DNA from: CG1-02-35-72 sp045046885
GTDB taxonomy: Bacteria > Bacteroidota > Bacteroidia > Flavobacteriales > Flavobacteriaceae
Direction: 5' to 3'
Assembly: GCA_045046885.1 (NCBI GenBank)
Contig: JASFYX010000048.1
Span: 1 to 36,574, forward strand
Length of the DNA: 36,574 nucleotides
The notes beneath the pieces were generated by a model. The model made no database searches and had not been told where the DNA came from. It saw nothing but the letters and a program-made list of their open reading frames with translations. Within the stretch, counting starts at the first letter, position 1. Every line of letters starts with the position of its first letter. Positions 1-8,732 of this stretch are shown here, piece by piece. The translations under genes and the position numbers were made by a program.

Positions 1-34
1 TTGTTGATAATTCATCGGCAATCAGTTTTTTTTT

Positions 35-66
35 CAAATATCGGAAAGTTAACTTTCCGATATTTG
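35..66. repeat. 32-bp perfect palindrome at left edge
   Basis: A perfect inverted repeat with no spacer is centred between bases 50 and 51; its core is CGGAAAGTTAACTTTCCG. It is preceded by nine T residues (26-34) and is not followed by a T-run, so it is not a classical terminator for plus-strand transcription. The minus strand stays open from base 67 to base 1, through the palindrome, and would encode a Lys/Leu-rich stretch including KLIADELS. A minus-strand gene running off the left edge is therefore possible, but no ATG is present. It could be an operator, a mobile-element end or part of a coding repeat. Confidence 0.6.
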
Positions 67-122
67 TTTACTGTTGCACTTATTGTTTGAACTTAGTATT
101 AATAATCATATTAAGTGTCTGC

Positions 123-182
123 TGTAAAAGTTAGACTATAATTATATGATAAAATCTACTTTGTTTAAGATTCCTTAAACAA
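123..182 (+). promoter_or_regulatory. candidate operator/promoter region of the fused RND pump gene
   Basis: TGTAAAAGTTAGAC at 123-136 closely matches TGTAAAATTAGAC on the minus strand at 17344-17332, upstream of copA. Downstream, 161-182 is a perfect inverted repeat (TTGTTTAAG, loop ATTC, CTTAAACAA). It overlaps a TACTTTG sequence (157-163) that is one base short of the TAnnTTTG -7 consensus. The positions suit an operator, but the regulator is unknown. Confidence 0.35.
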
Positions 183-257
183 CAAAATCACTTTTTACAA
201 ATTAAAATTTAAATCAATCTATTATAACCCATAGATTGCTAAACAAGTACAACAAAA

Positions 258-3200
258 ATGATAGACAAAATAATTCGTTTTTCAATAAATAATAAATTCA
301 TCATAGGATTGTTTTTACTGGTGTTAATCGGTGCCGGTATTTATTCTATGATGACGGTAAAATTGGGCTCTGTACCCGATATTACGAACAATCAGGTTCA
401 AGTAATTACCGTTGCGCCAAATCTGGGGACAGAAGATATAGAACAATTTGTAACCTATCCCATTGAATTGGCCGTGGCTAATTTACCCAGTGTGGTAGAG
501 TTGCGTTCGGTGTCGCGTTTTGGGCTTTCGGTTGTAACCATCGTATTTTCAGATAAGATGGGTACCTACTTACCCCGACAATTAGTTCAGGAAAAATTAA
601 ACCAAATTCAAGAAGATATTCCGGCAGGTTTTGGTAAGCCTTTTATGGCGCCCATAGCTACGGGTTTAGGTGAAATATACCAATATTCTCTGGTTCCTAA
701 AAAAGGTTACGAGCACAAATATTCACCGGCTCAATTGCGCACTATTCAAGATTGGATAGTGAAACGTCAAATGGCCTTGGTACCGGGAGTTGTCGAAATT
801 AATTCTTTTGGTGGCAATGTAAAACAGTATGAAATAGCTTTAAACCCTAACCGCCTAATTAGCATGGGGATTAGTATAAACGAGGTTTTTAGCGCCCTTG
901 AGAGTAATAATTCAAATACGGGTGGCGCTTATATTGAAAAAAACCACCAAGCCAACTTTATTAGAGGAGAAGGCTTAGCCAGAACTTTAGAGGATATTGA
1001 AAATATTGTTGTAGAAAATAATAAAAATACACCCATACTAATAAAAGATGTTGCCGATGCGGTACGTTTTGGTTCGGCTGTTCGTTACGGCGCTTTTACT
1101 CAAAACGGAGAAGAGTCTGTTGGCGGACAAATTTTAATGTTAAAAGGAGAAAATCCGAATGAGGTTATTAAAAATGTTAAAGAGCGTATTTCAAAAATAC
1201 AAAATTCACTTCCAGAGGGACTTGAAATTAGACCGTTTTTAGATAGAAGTGATCTTATTGCGCGTACCACAAGTACCGTTTCAAAAAACCTTATTGAAGG
1301 GGCTTTAATTGTGGTGTTTGTACTGGTGTTATTGCTGGGTAGTTTACGCGGCGGTTTATTAACGGCCTCAATTATTCCACTTTCTTTACTCTTTGCCTTT
1401 ATATTGATGAAAGCTACAGGTGTATGGGCTAATTTAATGTCGTTAGGGGCTATTGATTTTGGTATTATAGTAGATGGTGCTGTGATTATAGTTGAGGGCA
1501 CAGTACACCATATAGAAAAGCGTCTTAAAAAGAATAAAGCTGATTTTACATCGCAAGAAATGGACGCGTTGAGTTATAAATCAAGTAGTATGATGATGAA
1601 TTCTGCCTTTTTCGGACAACTTATTATTCTAATTGTTTTTACACCCATATTGTTTTTAACAGGTGTAGAAGGAAAAATGTTTCGCCCCATGGCATTTACC
1701 TTTGGTTTTGCCGTGTTAGGCGCTTTATTACTCTGTTTGACTTATGTACCTATAATGGCCTCATTATTTTTAAAACCAACTTCACAGAGTAGGCGGAATT
1801 GGTTTACCAAAATAGAAGATTGGCTTACAAAATTTAGCAATAAGATGATGGGTGGTATTTTTAAAGTTTATGAACCATTAATTATAGGCGCTCTTAAATT
1901 CAAAAAAACAGTGGTTACAGTAGCAACAGTTCTTTTTATAATTGCCATTGTTATTTTTACTAAAATGGGCGGTGAGTTTATTCCAAAATTAGATGAAGGC
2001 GATATCGCTATGCAAATAATTATGAAACCCGGCAGCTCTTTATCTGAGTCTATAAAAATCTCTGAAAACGTAGAAAAAATTATTAAAGATAATTTTCCAG
2101 AAGTAAAAATAATGGTTGGCAGAATAGGGGTTTCTGAAATACCTACAGACCCCATGCCAATGGATATTGCCGATAGCTTTATTATATTGGAAAAAGATAT
2201 GCGTAAATGGACTTCGGCAAAAACCAAAGCAGAACTTATAGAAAAAATTCAAGATAAATTAAAAGTTATTGTTGGTGTTAATTTTATTTTCACACAGCCT
2301 GTAGAATTGCGTTTTAATGAATTACTCACAGGCGTTCGCGAAGATGTGGCTATTAAACTTTACGGTAACGATTTAGATGTCTTGGCTACCAAAGCCGAAG
2401 AAATGGCTAAAATCATCAAAACTATTGACGGTGCTGCTGATGTACGTGCAGAAGCTACAGAAGGTTTACCCCAAATAACTGTTAAGTATCAACGTGCAAA
2501 ATTGGCAAAATATGGTTTGAGTATTGATAAATTAAATCGATATCTAAGTACAGCTTTTGCCGGTGCTGATGCCGGAATAATTTTTGAAGGTGAAAAACGA
2601 TTCGATTTAGTTGTGCGGTTTTCAAAAACTTACAGACAAAGTATAGACGATTTACGTAATTTATTTGTCGATTTACCTAACGGAACCACTCAAGTTCCTC
2701 TAAAAGAATTGGCAGATATTAGTTATAAACCGGGGCCTATGCAGATATCACGTGACAATACGTATCGTCGTGTTTCTGTAGGTGTAAATGTTAGAGGACG
2801 CGATGTAGAGTCGATGGTTGAAGAGGTACAGCAAAAATTAGACAAGAAACTCGATTTACCCGAGGGTTATTTTATTGAATATGGCGGGTCGTTCGAGAAT
2901 TTAAAACGTGCCAAAGACCGTTTAACAATAGTTGTACCCATTGCTTTAGCACTAATTTTTATACTCCTTTATTTCGCGCTCAATTCATTTACTCAAGCCG
3001 CGATGATTTATATGGCAGTACCATTAGCCACTATCGGAGGTGTCTACCTACTAGCAGTAAGAGGGATGCCCTTTAGTATATCGGCAGGTGTTGGTTTTGT
3101 AGTGTTATTTGGTGTAGCTGTTTTAAATGGTTTGGTTTTGGTTAGCCGATTTAACAGTTTAAAATTAGAAGGTATGACAAATTTAAATAAGCGCATTATT

Positions 3201-4640
3201 TTGGCAACAGAAGAACGATTAAGACCTATTTTACTTACAGCAGTAGCCGCTATAATGGGTTTTATGCCAATGGCGATATCATCATCAGCTGGTGCCGAAG
3301 TACAGCGTCCTTTAGCAACGGTTGTTATTGGCGGTTTAATTTCATCTACCTTATTAACGCTATTGGTTGTGCCAGTTTTATATTATTTAGTAGAAAGGAA
3401 TTCGCAAAACAGAAAAAACAGAAAAATGAATAAATCATTTGCAAATTTATTGCTGATAGGTTTTTTAACCTTTACAGGGACACAATCGCTAATGGCACAA
3501 GAAAAACCACAACACATAACTGTTGAAGAAGCTGTGGCTATTGCTGTTAAAAATAATCCAAGTATCAAATCGGCTAATCTTGAAATTCAAAAACAAGAAA
3601 GCTTAAAGAAATCGGCATTCGATTTAGATAAAACAGCCATTTCTTATTCTAACGGGCAATTAAACACAGCACAAACAGATTTTGAATGGAGCGTGTCTCA
3701 AAATTTTAAGTTTCCAACAGTTTATGCTACACAGTTAAAATTGCAAAAAGAAAGAGTATCGCTTAGCCAAGTGTCGTTTGTTTTACAGAAAAGTGTGTTA
3801 GAACGCAATGTTAGAGTCACTTTTATGCAATTGAGATATGCAAAAAACAGACTAAAATTAACTATTGAACTAGAAAAAGCCTATAAAGATTTTGCACGTA
3901 TCGCTCAGAAAAGATATACGTCAGGTGAAACTAATTTGATAGAAAAAATGACGGCTGAAGGCAAAAGAGAAACTGTTAGATTGCTAAAACAAGAAGCTAA
4001 TTTAGATGTAGAAAACTATCGGAAACAGCTAAAGTTATTACTTAATGTTGCTTACGAAGTTTCTATTGTAGACAGTGATTTACAGAAAATGACTTACGAA
4101 GATTTTAATAAATCGGGTAATGATAATCCTGTATTAAAACTAAAGCAACAACTTGTAGAAGTTACTAAAAAGCAACACAAATTAGAAAAAGCAAAATTTT
4201 TACCGGATTTATCTGCCGGCTATTTTAACCAACAGATAGCGGGCGTTAAAAATTTTACAGGATTCAGATTAGGTATAAAAGTGCCCTTGTTTTTTTGGTC
4301 GCAAAAAGGAAAGACCCAAGCGGCAAAAAAGAATAGTGAAATTTCAAGAATGCGTTATAAGCAAACAAAATTAAATGTACGTGCTGTATTACAATCAAAT
4401 CTGCAAGATTATAAAAAGTATAAAGCGTCTCTTAATTATTATGAAACTAAAGGCTTAAAATTAGCAGAAAAACTATTCTCGTCAGCGAATAAAGCATATA
4501 GAGAAGGCGAAGTAGGCTATGTAGAATATACAGCAAGTTTAGAACAAGTTGTTCAAATTAAGAGAGACTATTTAAAAAGACTCAATTTATACAATCAAAC
4601 CCTTATTAAAATTAACTACTTAACAGGAAAATACAATTAA
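258..4640 (+). CDS. HME-family RND metal efflux pump fused to TolC-like outer-membrane channel
   Basis: This 1460-residue protein is two proteins in one frame. Residues 1 to about 1050 are a CusA/CzcA-family proton-driven inner-membrane pump. The TM4 proton-relay motif reads DFGIIVDGAVIIVE (D400, D406, E413), the pattern of CzcA-type divalent-cation (Zn/Co/Cd) pumps rather than CusA. From about residue 1080 it is a TolC-family outer-membrane factor, starting HITVEEAVAIAVKNNPSI. The join is odd: residue 1057 (ATG at 3426) begins what looks like a complete signal peptide, with a hydrophobic core and a likely cut after SLMA, so the channel could be freed by signal peptidase or made from an internal start. 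Such fusions are common in Bacteroidota, so I do not treat it as a sequencing error. The adaptor gene follows after 5 bases. The substrate is inferred only from the TM4 motif and could still be copper, given the context. Confidence 0.93.
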   Translation: MIDKIIRFSINNKFIIGLFLLVLIGAGIYSMMTVKLGSVPDITNNQVQVITVAPNLGTEDIEQFVTYPIELAVANLPSVVELRSVSRFGLSVVTIVFSDKMGTYLPRQLVQEKLNQIQEDIPAGFGKPFMAPIATGLGEIYQYSLVPKKGYEHKYSPAQLRTIQDWIVKRQMALVPGVVEINSFGGNVKQYEIALNPNRLISMGISINEVFSALESNNSNTGGAYIEKNHQANFIRGEGLARTLEDIENIVVENNKNTPILIKDVADAVRFGSAVRYGAFTQNGEESVGGQILMLKGENPNEVIKNVKERISKIQNSLPEGLEIRPFLDRSDLIARTTSTVSKNLIEGALIVVFVLVLLLGSLRGGLLTASIIPLSLLFAFILMKATGVWANLMSLGAIDFGIIVDGAVIIVEGTVHHIEKRLKKNKADFTSQEMDALSYKSSSMMMNSAFFGQLIILIVFTPILFLTGVEGKMFRPMAFTFGFAVLGALLLCLTYVPIMASLFLKPTSQSRRNWFTKIEDWLTKFSNKMMGGIFKVYEPLIIGALKFKKTVVTVATVLFIIAIVIFTKMGGEFIPKLDEGDIAMQIIMKPGSSLSESIKISENVEKIIKDNFPEVKIMVGRIGVSEIPTDPMPMDIADSFIILEKDMRKWTSAKTKAELIEKIQDKLKVIVGVNFIFTQPVELRFNELLTGVREDVAIKLYGNDLDVLATKAEEMAKIIKTIDGAADVRAEATEGLPQITVKYQRAKLAKYGLSIDKLNRYLSTAFAGADAGIIFEGEKRFDLVVRFSKTYRQSIDDLRNLFVDLPNGTTQVPLKELADISYKPGPMQISRDNTYRRVSVGVNVRGRDVESMVEEVQQKLDKKLDLPEGYFIEYGGSFENLKRAKDRLTIVVPIALALIFILLYFALNSFTQAAMIYMAVPLATIGGVYLLAVRGMPFSISAGVGFVVLFGVAVLNGLVLVSRFNSLKLEGMTNLNKRIILATEERLRPILLTAVAAIMGFMPMAISSSAGAEVQRPLATVVIGGLISSTLLTLLVVPVLYYLVERNSQNRKNRKMNKSFANLLLIGFLTFTGTQSLMAQEKPQHITVEEAVAIAVKNNPSIKSANLEIQKQESLKKSAFDLDKTAISYSNGQLNTAQTDFEWSVSQNFKFPTVYATQLKLQKERVSLSQVSFVLQKSVLERNVRVTFMQLRYAKNRLKLTIELEKAYKDFARIAQKRYTSGETNLIEKMTAEGKRETVRLLKQEANLDVENYRKQLKLLLNVAYEVSIVDSDLQKMTYEDFNKSGNDNPVLKLKQQLVEVTKKQHKLEKAKFLPDLSAGYFNQQIAGVKNFTGFRLGIKVPLFFWSQKGKTQAAKKNSEISRMRYKQTKLNVRAVLQSNLQDYKKYKASLNYYETKGLKLAEKLFSSANKAYREGEVGYVEYTASLEQVVQIKRDYLKRLNLYNQTLIKINYLTGKYN

Positions 4641-4645
4641 AAAAA

Positions 4646-5830
4646 ATGAAAAATATATTTAAGATTATCGGTGTTTTTACGCTACTATTAATAACAGTGA
4701 ATTGTACAGAAAACACAACTCAGACTAAAGATAAGCACGACGAAAAAAAAGCACCTCACGAAGAGGAATCCAACAAAGTAAGTCTACAGCAAAAGCAGTT
4801 AGATGTTATGGAGATTAAGCTTGGTAAAATAAAATATGTCAATTTAGGGAAAACACTAAAGGTAAACGGGCAGTTAGAATTACCACCGCAACGTAAGGCA
4901 AGTGTAAGCGCTATTGTAGGAGGGCGTGTTAAAAGCGTAGCGGTAATAGAAGGTGATTATGTTATTAAAGGACAGGTTTTGGCAAGACTTAATAATCCGG
5001 AATTTATTGCAATGCAGCGTGACTATTTATCGGCTAAGAGTAAGATTACTTTTTTAGAAAAAAATTATTTACGTAAGAAATCCTTGTTTAAAGATGGTAT
5101 TACTTCTGCTAAATCTTTTCAAGAAGCAGAAGCCGTATTTAACCAAGCTAAATTGGTGTTAAATGCCACAGAAGAAAATTTAAAATTAATTGGTTTAGAT
5201 ATCGCTTTAATAGAAAAAGGCGAAATTGTATCAACAGTACCTATTGTATCTCCCATAAACGGAAATGTGCAAAAAATAGATATAAATATTGGTAAATTTG
5301 TGTCGCCTGAACAAGAAATGTTCGATATTGTCGATAATGCGCATCTGCATATAGGTTTAAAAGTTTTTGAAAAAGATATAGATAAAGTTAAGGTTGGTCA
5401 AAAAGTGTTGTTTGCGCTCACTACCAAACCCGAAAAAATTTATGAAGGTGATATTTTTGCTTTGGGAAGTGCTTTTGAAATGGATACCCGTGCTGTAAAA
5501 GTACACGCAAAAATAGTAGGTGAGCATAAAGGACTATTATCAGGTATGTTTGTAGAGGCCAGAATTATTACAGATAACAAGAAGGTTAGTGCATTACCCG
5601 AAGGTGCTTTTGTGTCTGAAAAAGGATTAGATTATATTTTTATACAACGCAAAAAAACAAAAGATAATATAGAATTTGAAAAAATTCAGGTAAATAAAGG
5701 TGTTTCAGATTTAGGCTATTCAGAGGTTGTTTTTATTAATAAAATACCTATAAATACTGTTGTGGTTGTAAAAGGGGCTTATTATGTGAATTCTGAAACG
5801 CAAAAAAGTGAATTTGGAGATGACGATTAA
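4646..5830 (+). CDS. CzcB/CusB-like periplasmic adaptor lipoprotein of RND pump
   Basis: This 394-residue membrane-fusion (HlyD/CzcB-family) protein would bridge the upstream RND pump and its fused outer-membrane channel in the periplasm. The N-terminus is a lipoprotein signal ending at ITVNC (Cys20). A short charged His-containing tract (about residues 27-41, KDKHDEKKAPHEEE) follows and could bind metal. The central part shows the barrel-sandwich/lipoyl pattern (VGGRVKSVAVIEGDYVIKGQ), a helical hairpin (about 125-180) and the return lipoyl strand (VSPINGNVQKIDINIGKFVS). The gene starts 5 bases after the pump stop codon and is surely co-transcribed. It lacks the zinc-ribbon-like metal-binding domain and DUF3347 tail seen in the second adaptor at 13833-15686. 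The family assignment is firm; the metal is not. Confidence 0.92.
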   Translation: MKNIFKIIGVFTLLLITVNCTENTTQTKDKHDEKKAPHEEESNKVSLQQKQLDVMEIKLGKIKYVNLGKTLKVNGQLELPPQRKASVSAIVGGRVKSVAVIEGDYVIKGQVLARLNNPEFIAMQRDYLSAKSKITFLEKNYLRKKSLFKDGITSAKSFQEAEAVFNQAKLVLNATEENLKLIGLDIALIEKGEIVSTVPIVSPINGNVQKIDINIGKFVSPEQEMFDIVDNAHLHIGLKVFEKDIDKVKVGQKVLFALTTKPEKIYEGDIFALGSAFEMDTRAVKVHAKIVGEHKGLLSGMFVEARIITDNKKVSALPEGAFVSEKGLDYIFIQRKKTKDNIEFEKIQVNKGVSDLGYSEVVFINKIPINTVVVVKGAYYVNSETQKSEFGDDD

Positions 5831-5880
5831 TTTTTACTTTTAGAAATGTTTTTATCAAGAAGAATATACAAGATTTTAAT

Positions 5881-5924
5881 TGTGATTTTAATCACATTAA
5901 TAATTTAATTTTAACATAGTTTTG
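5881..5924 (+). promoter_or_regulatory. promoter of the multicopper oxidase gene with CRP-like site
   Basis: TGTGATTTTAATCACA at 5881-5896 fits the CRP/FNR-type pattern TGTGA-N6-TCACA, with 7-bp arms. A Bacteroidota -7 box TAGTTTTG (TAnnTTTG) lies at 5917-5924. No good -33 TTTG is present, as expected for an activator-dependent promoter. If transcription starts about 6 bases after the box, the palindrome centre is near -41, the usual class II activator position. Which Crp/Fnr-family protein binds is unknown. Confidence 0.45.
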
Positions 5925-5943
5925 AATTTTAAAATAACCAGTT

Positions 5944-7644
5944 ATGAAATCAAAAATTACTTTTCTTACATTACTAATGAGTTTGAGCTTATTAGCTCAG
6001 AATTCTCTTTTAATACCTAGCACACTTAGCGGCACCAATATAAATCTTACTTTACAAAATGGTACATATCAATTTTACAGTGGTACTAATACAAGTACTA
6101 TGGGTGTTAATGGTAATATTTTAGGACCAACTATCCTTTTAAATAAAGGCGATTTGGTAAATTTTTCGGTTAACAATCAGATTGGTGAAACGACTACTAT
6201 CCATTGGCATGGGATGCATGTGTCGCCCGAAAATGATGGCGGTCCACATACTACTATTGCAGCAAACACAACTTGGAATCCGAGTTTTACAGTGATGGAT
6301 AAAGCAGCAGTTTATTGGTATCATCCTCATTTACATACTAAAACAAATGAACATGTGTCTAAAGGTATTGCGGGGATGATAATAGTAAAAGATGCCGAAG
6401 AAGCAGCTTTAGCCTTACCTAGGACTTATGGTATTGATGATTTTCCGCTGGTTATTCAAACAAAAGATTTCGATAGCAACAAACAAATTGTTGTCCCTTC
6501 AAATTCAGACGATGTGGTCATGGTTAACGCTACTATAGATGCAGCTTTGTCAACACCGGCACAAGTGGTGCGATTTCGCGTGTTAAATGGCTCTTCTATG
6601 CGTGTGTTTAACATTGGTTTAAACAACAATAAAACTTTCCATCAAATAGCTTCTGATGGTGGTTTGCTAAGTGCTACAGTTGCCCTTACAAGATTACAGT
6701 TAGCACCCGGAGAACGTGCTGAAATTCTAATCGATTTTACAGGAATGAACGGACAAACAGTATTTTTAAAGAGCTATGCCTCAGAGTTTCAAAATGGTAT
6801 TTATGGAGCAACTAATCCAGGAATGGGTGCTGGACTAACCCTAAATGGTTATAACCCTAACCCTTTAAATGGAGCCGATTTTAATATTATGCAGTTTAAT
6901 GTTACGGCACAAACAGCAAGTCCTATTACAACTATTCCAACAACATTAGCAACCGTTACACCCATAGCAGAGTCAACTTCAAATATTACAAGAGATTTAA
7001 CAATGTCTCCGGTTACATCGGGGTCTAACCAATTAAATGGCGATTTTGTTATTAATGGTGTCGCATTTGATTTAAATGTAATAAACTATACTATTCCATT
7101 AGGAAATACAGAAATATGGTCTATTGCTAACAACTCGGCTATAGCCCATCCATTTCATATTCACGACGTTCAATTTTTTATTTTGGATAGAGATGGCGTA
7201 GCACCCTCAGCAAGTGAGCAGGGCAGAAAAGATGTCATATTAATTAAACCGCAAGAAACAATCAGATTTATAACCAAGTTTGAAGATTTTGCTAGCGACA
7301 ATGTGCCGTTTATGTACCACTGTCATATGTTGTATCATGAAGATCGCGGTATGATGGGGCAGTTTAAAGTAGTTAATACTGCTTTAGGTATAAATGACGA
7401 AATATTAAATAAAAATATTACGGTTTATCCAAATCCTACAAATGGAAAAATTTATATCAATACTCAAAATGGCACAACTATTAACAAAATTGAAATATTT
7501 GATTTTCTAGGAAGGTCTCTTAAAACCATTAATAATTTTAAAAAAGGACAAACCATTGATTTACAAAACGGAAGTAAAGGATTATACTTTGTAAAAATCT
7601 ATAGTGATAAAGGGACTGCTGTTAAAAAAGTTCTGATTAACTGA
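5944..7644 (+). CDS. multicopper oxidase (CueO-like) with T9SS sorting domain
   Basis: This 566-residue secreted protein has an N-terminal signal peptide (to about residue 19). All four copper-binding motifs of multicopper oxidases are present: HWHG (87-90), HPHLH (127-131), HPFHIH (402-407) and HCHMLYHEDRGMM (459-471). The last supplies the Cys460 type 1 ligand and a Met470 axial ligand as in CueO/bilirubin oxidase types. It probably oxidises Cu(I) to the less toxic Cu(II), as CueO does. From about residue 490 there is a type A T9SS C-terminal domain (ITVYPNPTNGKIYI, then GLYFVKIY), so it should be exported across the outer membrane, to the surface or medium, rather than kept in the periplasm. 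It stands alone between the first pump operon and the DUF302 gene, with its own promoter region. Confidence 0.93.
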   Translation: MKSKITFLTLLMSLSLLAQNSLLIPSTLSGTNINLTLQNGTYQFYSGTNTSTMGVNGNILGPTILLNKGDLVNFSVNNQIGETTTIHWHGMHVSPENDGGPHTTIAANTTWNPSFTVMDKAAVYWYHPHLHTKTNEHVSKGIAGMIIVKDAEEAALALPRTYGIDDFPLVIQTKDFDSNKQIVVPSNSDDVVMVNATIDAALSTPAQVVRFRVLNGSSMRVFNIGLNNNKTFHQIASDGGLLSATVALTRLQLAPGERAEILIDFTGMNGQTVFLKSYASEFQNGIYGATNPGMGAGLTLNGYNPNPLNGADFNIMQFNVTAQTASPITTIPTTLATVTPIAESTSNITRDLTMSPVTSGSNQLNGDFVINGVAFDLNVINYTIPLGNTEIWSIANNSAIAHPFHIHDVQFFILDRDGVAPSASEQGRKDVILIKPQETIRFITKFEDFASDNVPFMYHCHMLYHEDRGMMGQFKVVNTALGINDEILNKNITVYPNPTNGKIYINTQNGTTINKIEIFDFLGRSLKTINNFKKGQTIDLQNGSKGLYFVKIYSDKGTAVKKVLIN

Positions 7645-7699
7645 TTTAAAATTTTATAAAATTAAATCTAAAAATTGTAGAGAGTACACCGTTTAATTG

Positions 7700-7715
7700 T
7701 ATAATTTTGACCTTA
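7700..7715 (+). promoter_or_regulatory. promoter motif shared (inverted) with the copA upstream region
   Basis: TATAATTTTGACCTTA here occurs again, base for base, on the minus strand at 17324-17309 upstream of copA. Within it TAATTTTG (7702-7709) fits the TAnnTTTG -7 box for the DUF302 gene at 7735. The rest of the match extends beyond promoter consensus and may be an operator. Confidence 0.4.
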
Positions 7716-7734
7716 ATATTTAAAACAAAAAACC

Positions 7735-8124
7735 ATGAAATATTATATAAATACTTTAGTAAAAGGTCAGTCTTACCAATCGGTAAGAGAAAAACTTCTA
7801 GTTGAAATGAAAAAAGAAGGTTTTGGGGTTTTAACCGAAGCCGATATTCAAAAAGCTTTTAAAGAAAAGTTAGACTTTGATTATCAAAAATACGAGATAT
7901 TGGGGGCTTGTAACCCCGGTTATGCTAAACAAGCTTTAGAAATTGAAGATAAATTGGGTGTGTATTTGCCTTGTAATTTTATTATTCAAGAAATTGAAGA
8001 AAACATAATAGAGGTAGCAGCCGTTAATCCAATAGTTATGATGAGTACTGTGAATAGTGAAGCTTTAAAACCCATTGCTACAGATATTTACGATAAAATG
8101 AAACGTATAATAGATAACTTATAA
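7735..8124 (+). CDS. DUF302 domain protein
   Basis: This small 129-residue protein is of the DUF302 family, recognised by the GACNPGYAKQAL and LPCN segments. It has no signal peptide, so it is probably cytosolic. Two conserved-looking cysteines (Cys59 in ACNP and Cys80 in LPCN) could bind a metal or haem, but the biochemical role of the family is not settled. It sits alone between the multicopper oxidase and the first HYC_CC_PP gene. Its upstream region shares a 16-base motif with copA, which suggests common metal-responsive control. The start at 7735 is the only good ATG and fits the family length. Confidence 0.82.
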   Translation: MKYYINTLVKGQSYQSVREKLLVEMKKEGFGVLTEADIQKAFKEKLDFDYQKYEILGACNPGYAKQALEIEDKLGVYLPCNFIIQEIEENIIEVAAVNPIVMMSTVNSEALKPIATDIYDKMKRIIDNL

Positions 8125-8181
8125 TATTTTGATAAATAGGTTTAAAATTTTGCAATAAATCAAACAAAATTAAAAAGTTTG

Positions 8182-8189
8182 TACCTTTG
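8182..8189 (+). promoter_or_regulatory. -7 box of first HYC_CC_PP gene, nearly leaderless
   Basis: TACCTTTG matches the Bacteroidota TAnnTTTG -7 element and ends only 8 bases before the ATG at 8198. The mRNA would have little or no 5' leader. No TTTG is found at the usual -33 distance. Confidence 0.5.
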
Positions 8190-8197
8190 TAGTCTCA

Positions 8198-8620
8198 ATG
8201 AAAAAATTGTCTTTTAAAATAGCATCACTTTTACTCGCTTTTACAGTGCTTTTCTCTACATTGTCATTCAGTGTAAACAGGCACTATTGTGGCGAATTGC
8301 TATTTAGCCAATCTTTTTTCAATCATTCACTAGATTGTGGTATGGAGACTATGGATTTTAGTAATACCGACAATCCGTTTTCAGACTCTATGAAAAGCGA
8401 TGGTTGTCACAATATTCAATTACTTATCAAGGGTCAAAATGTAGAGCAAAAAGCCTTAATTTCTAATAGTTTAGAGCTGCATAAAATAGCTTTAATTTTA
8501 GATTTTGACATCCTGCCCTTCGAAGAATCTATTCAAAAGAATCTTCCTTTTTACAAAAATTATTCACCACCTCTGTTGGTCAAAAACATATCTGTTTTAG
8601 TCCAAACTTTTCGCATTTGA
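8198..8620 (+). CDS. HYC_CC_PP family protein, copper-island paralogue 1
   Basis: This 140-residue exported protein has an N-terminal hydrophobic signal or anchor (about residues 8-26). It shows the signature that names the HYC_CC_PP family: HYC at 29-31, further cysteines at 47 and 70 (CH at 70-71), and YSPPL near the C-terminus (122-126). The His and Cys residues suggest metal binding in the cell envelope; this is inference, since the family function is uncharacterised. It lies 112 bases ahead of the cusA-like gene and may lead that operon. A second member at 21906-22319 has a similar promoter layout and the same C-terminal SPPL motif. Confidence 0.8.
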   Translation: MKKLSFKIASLLLAFTVLFSTLSFSVNRHYCGELLFSQSFFNHSLDCGMETMDFSNTDNPFSDSMKSDGCHNIQLLIKGQNVEQKALISNSLELHKIALILDFDILPFEESIQKNLPFYKNYSPPLLVKNISVLVQTFRI

Positions 8621-8732
8621 TTTTATAACTTTAGTGCTTGGCGTTTATTAAAATTAAGCGTTTAAATTTCAATACGTTTTGGTTTTCCAAATCCTTGAAA
8701 AATTCATTAAAAATTATAAAATCAAATTAAAA

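Noticed and set aside
258..4640. Pump-channel fusion as a sequencing or assembly error
   Set aside because: The frame is open without a frameshift signature, and RND-OMF fusions of this size are common in Bacteroidota.
8679..8732. Longer N-terminus for the CusA-like pump
   Set aside because: The extension starts at TTG and adds a non-conserved Lys-rich segment; ATG 8733 gives the normal pump start.
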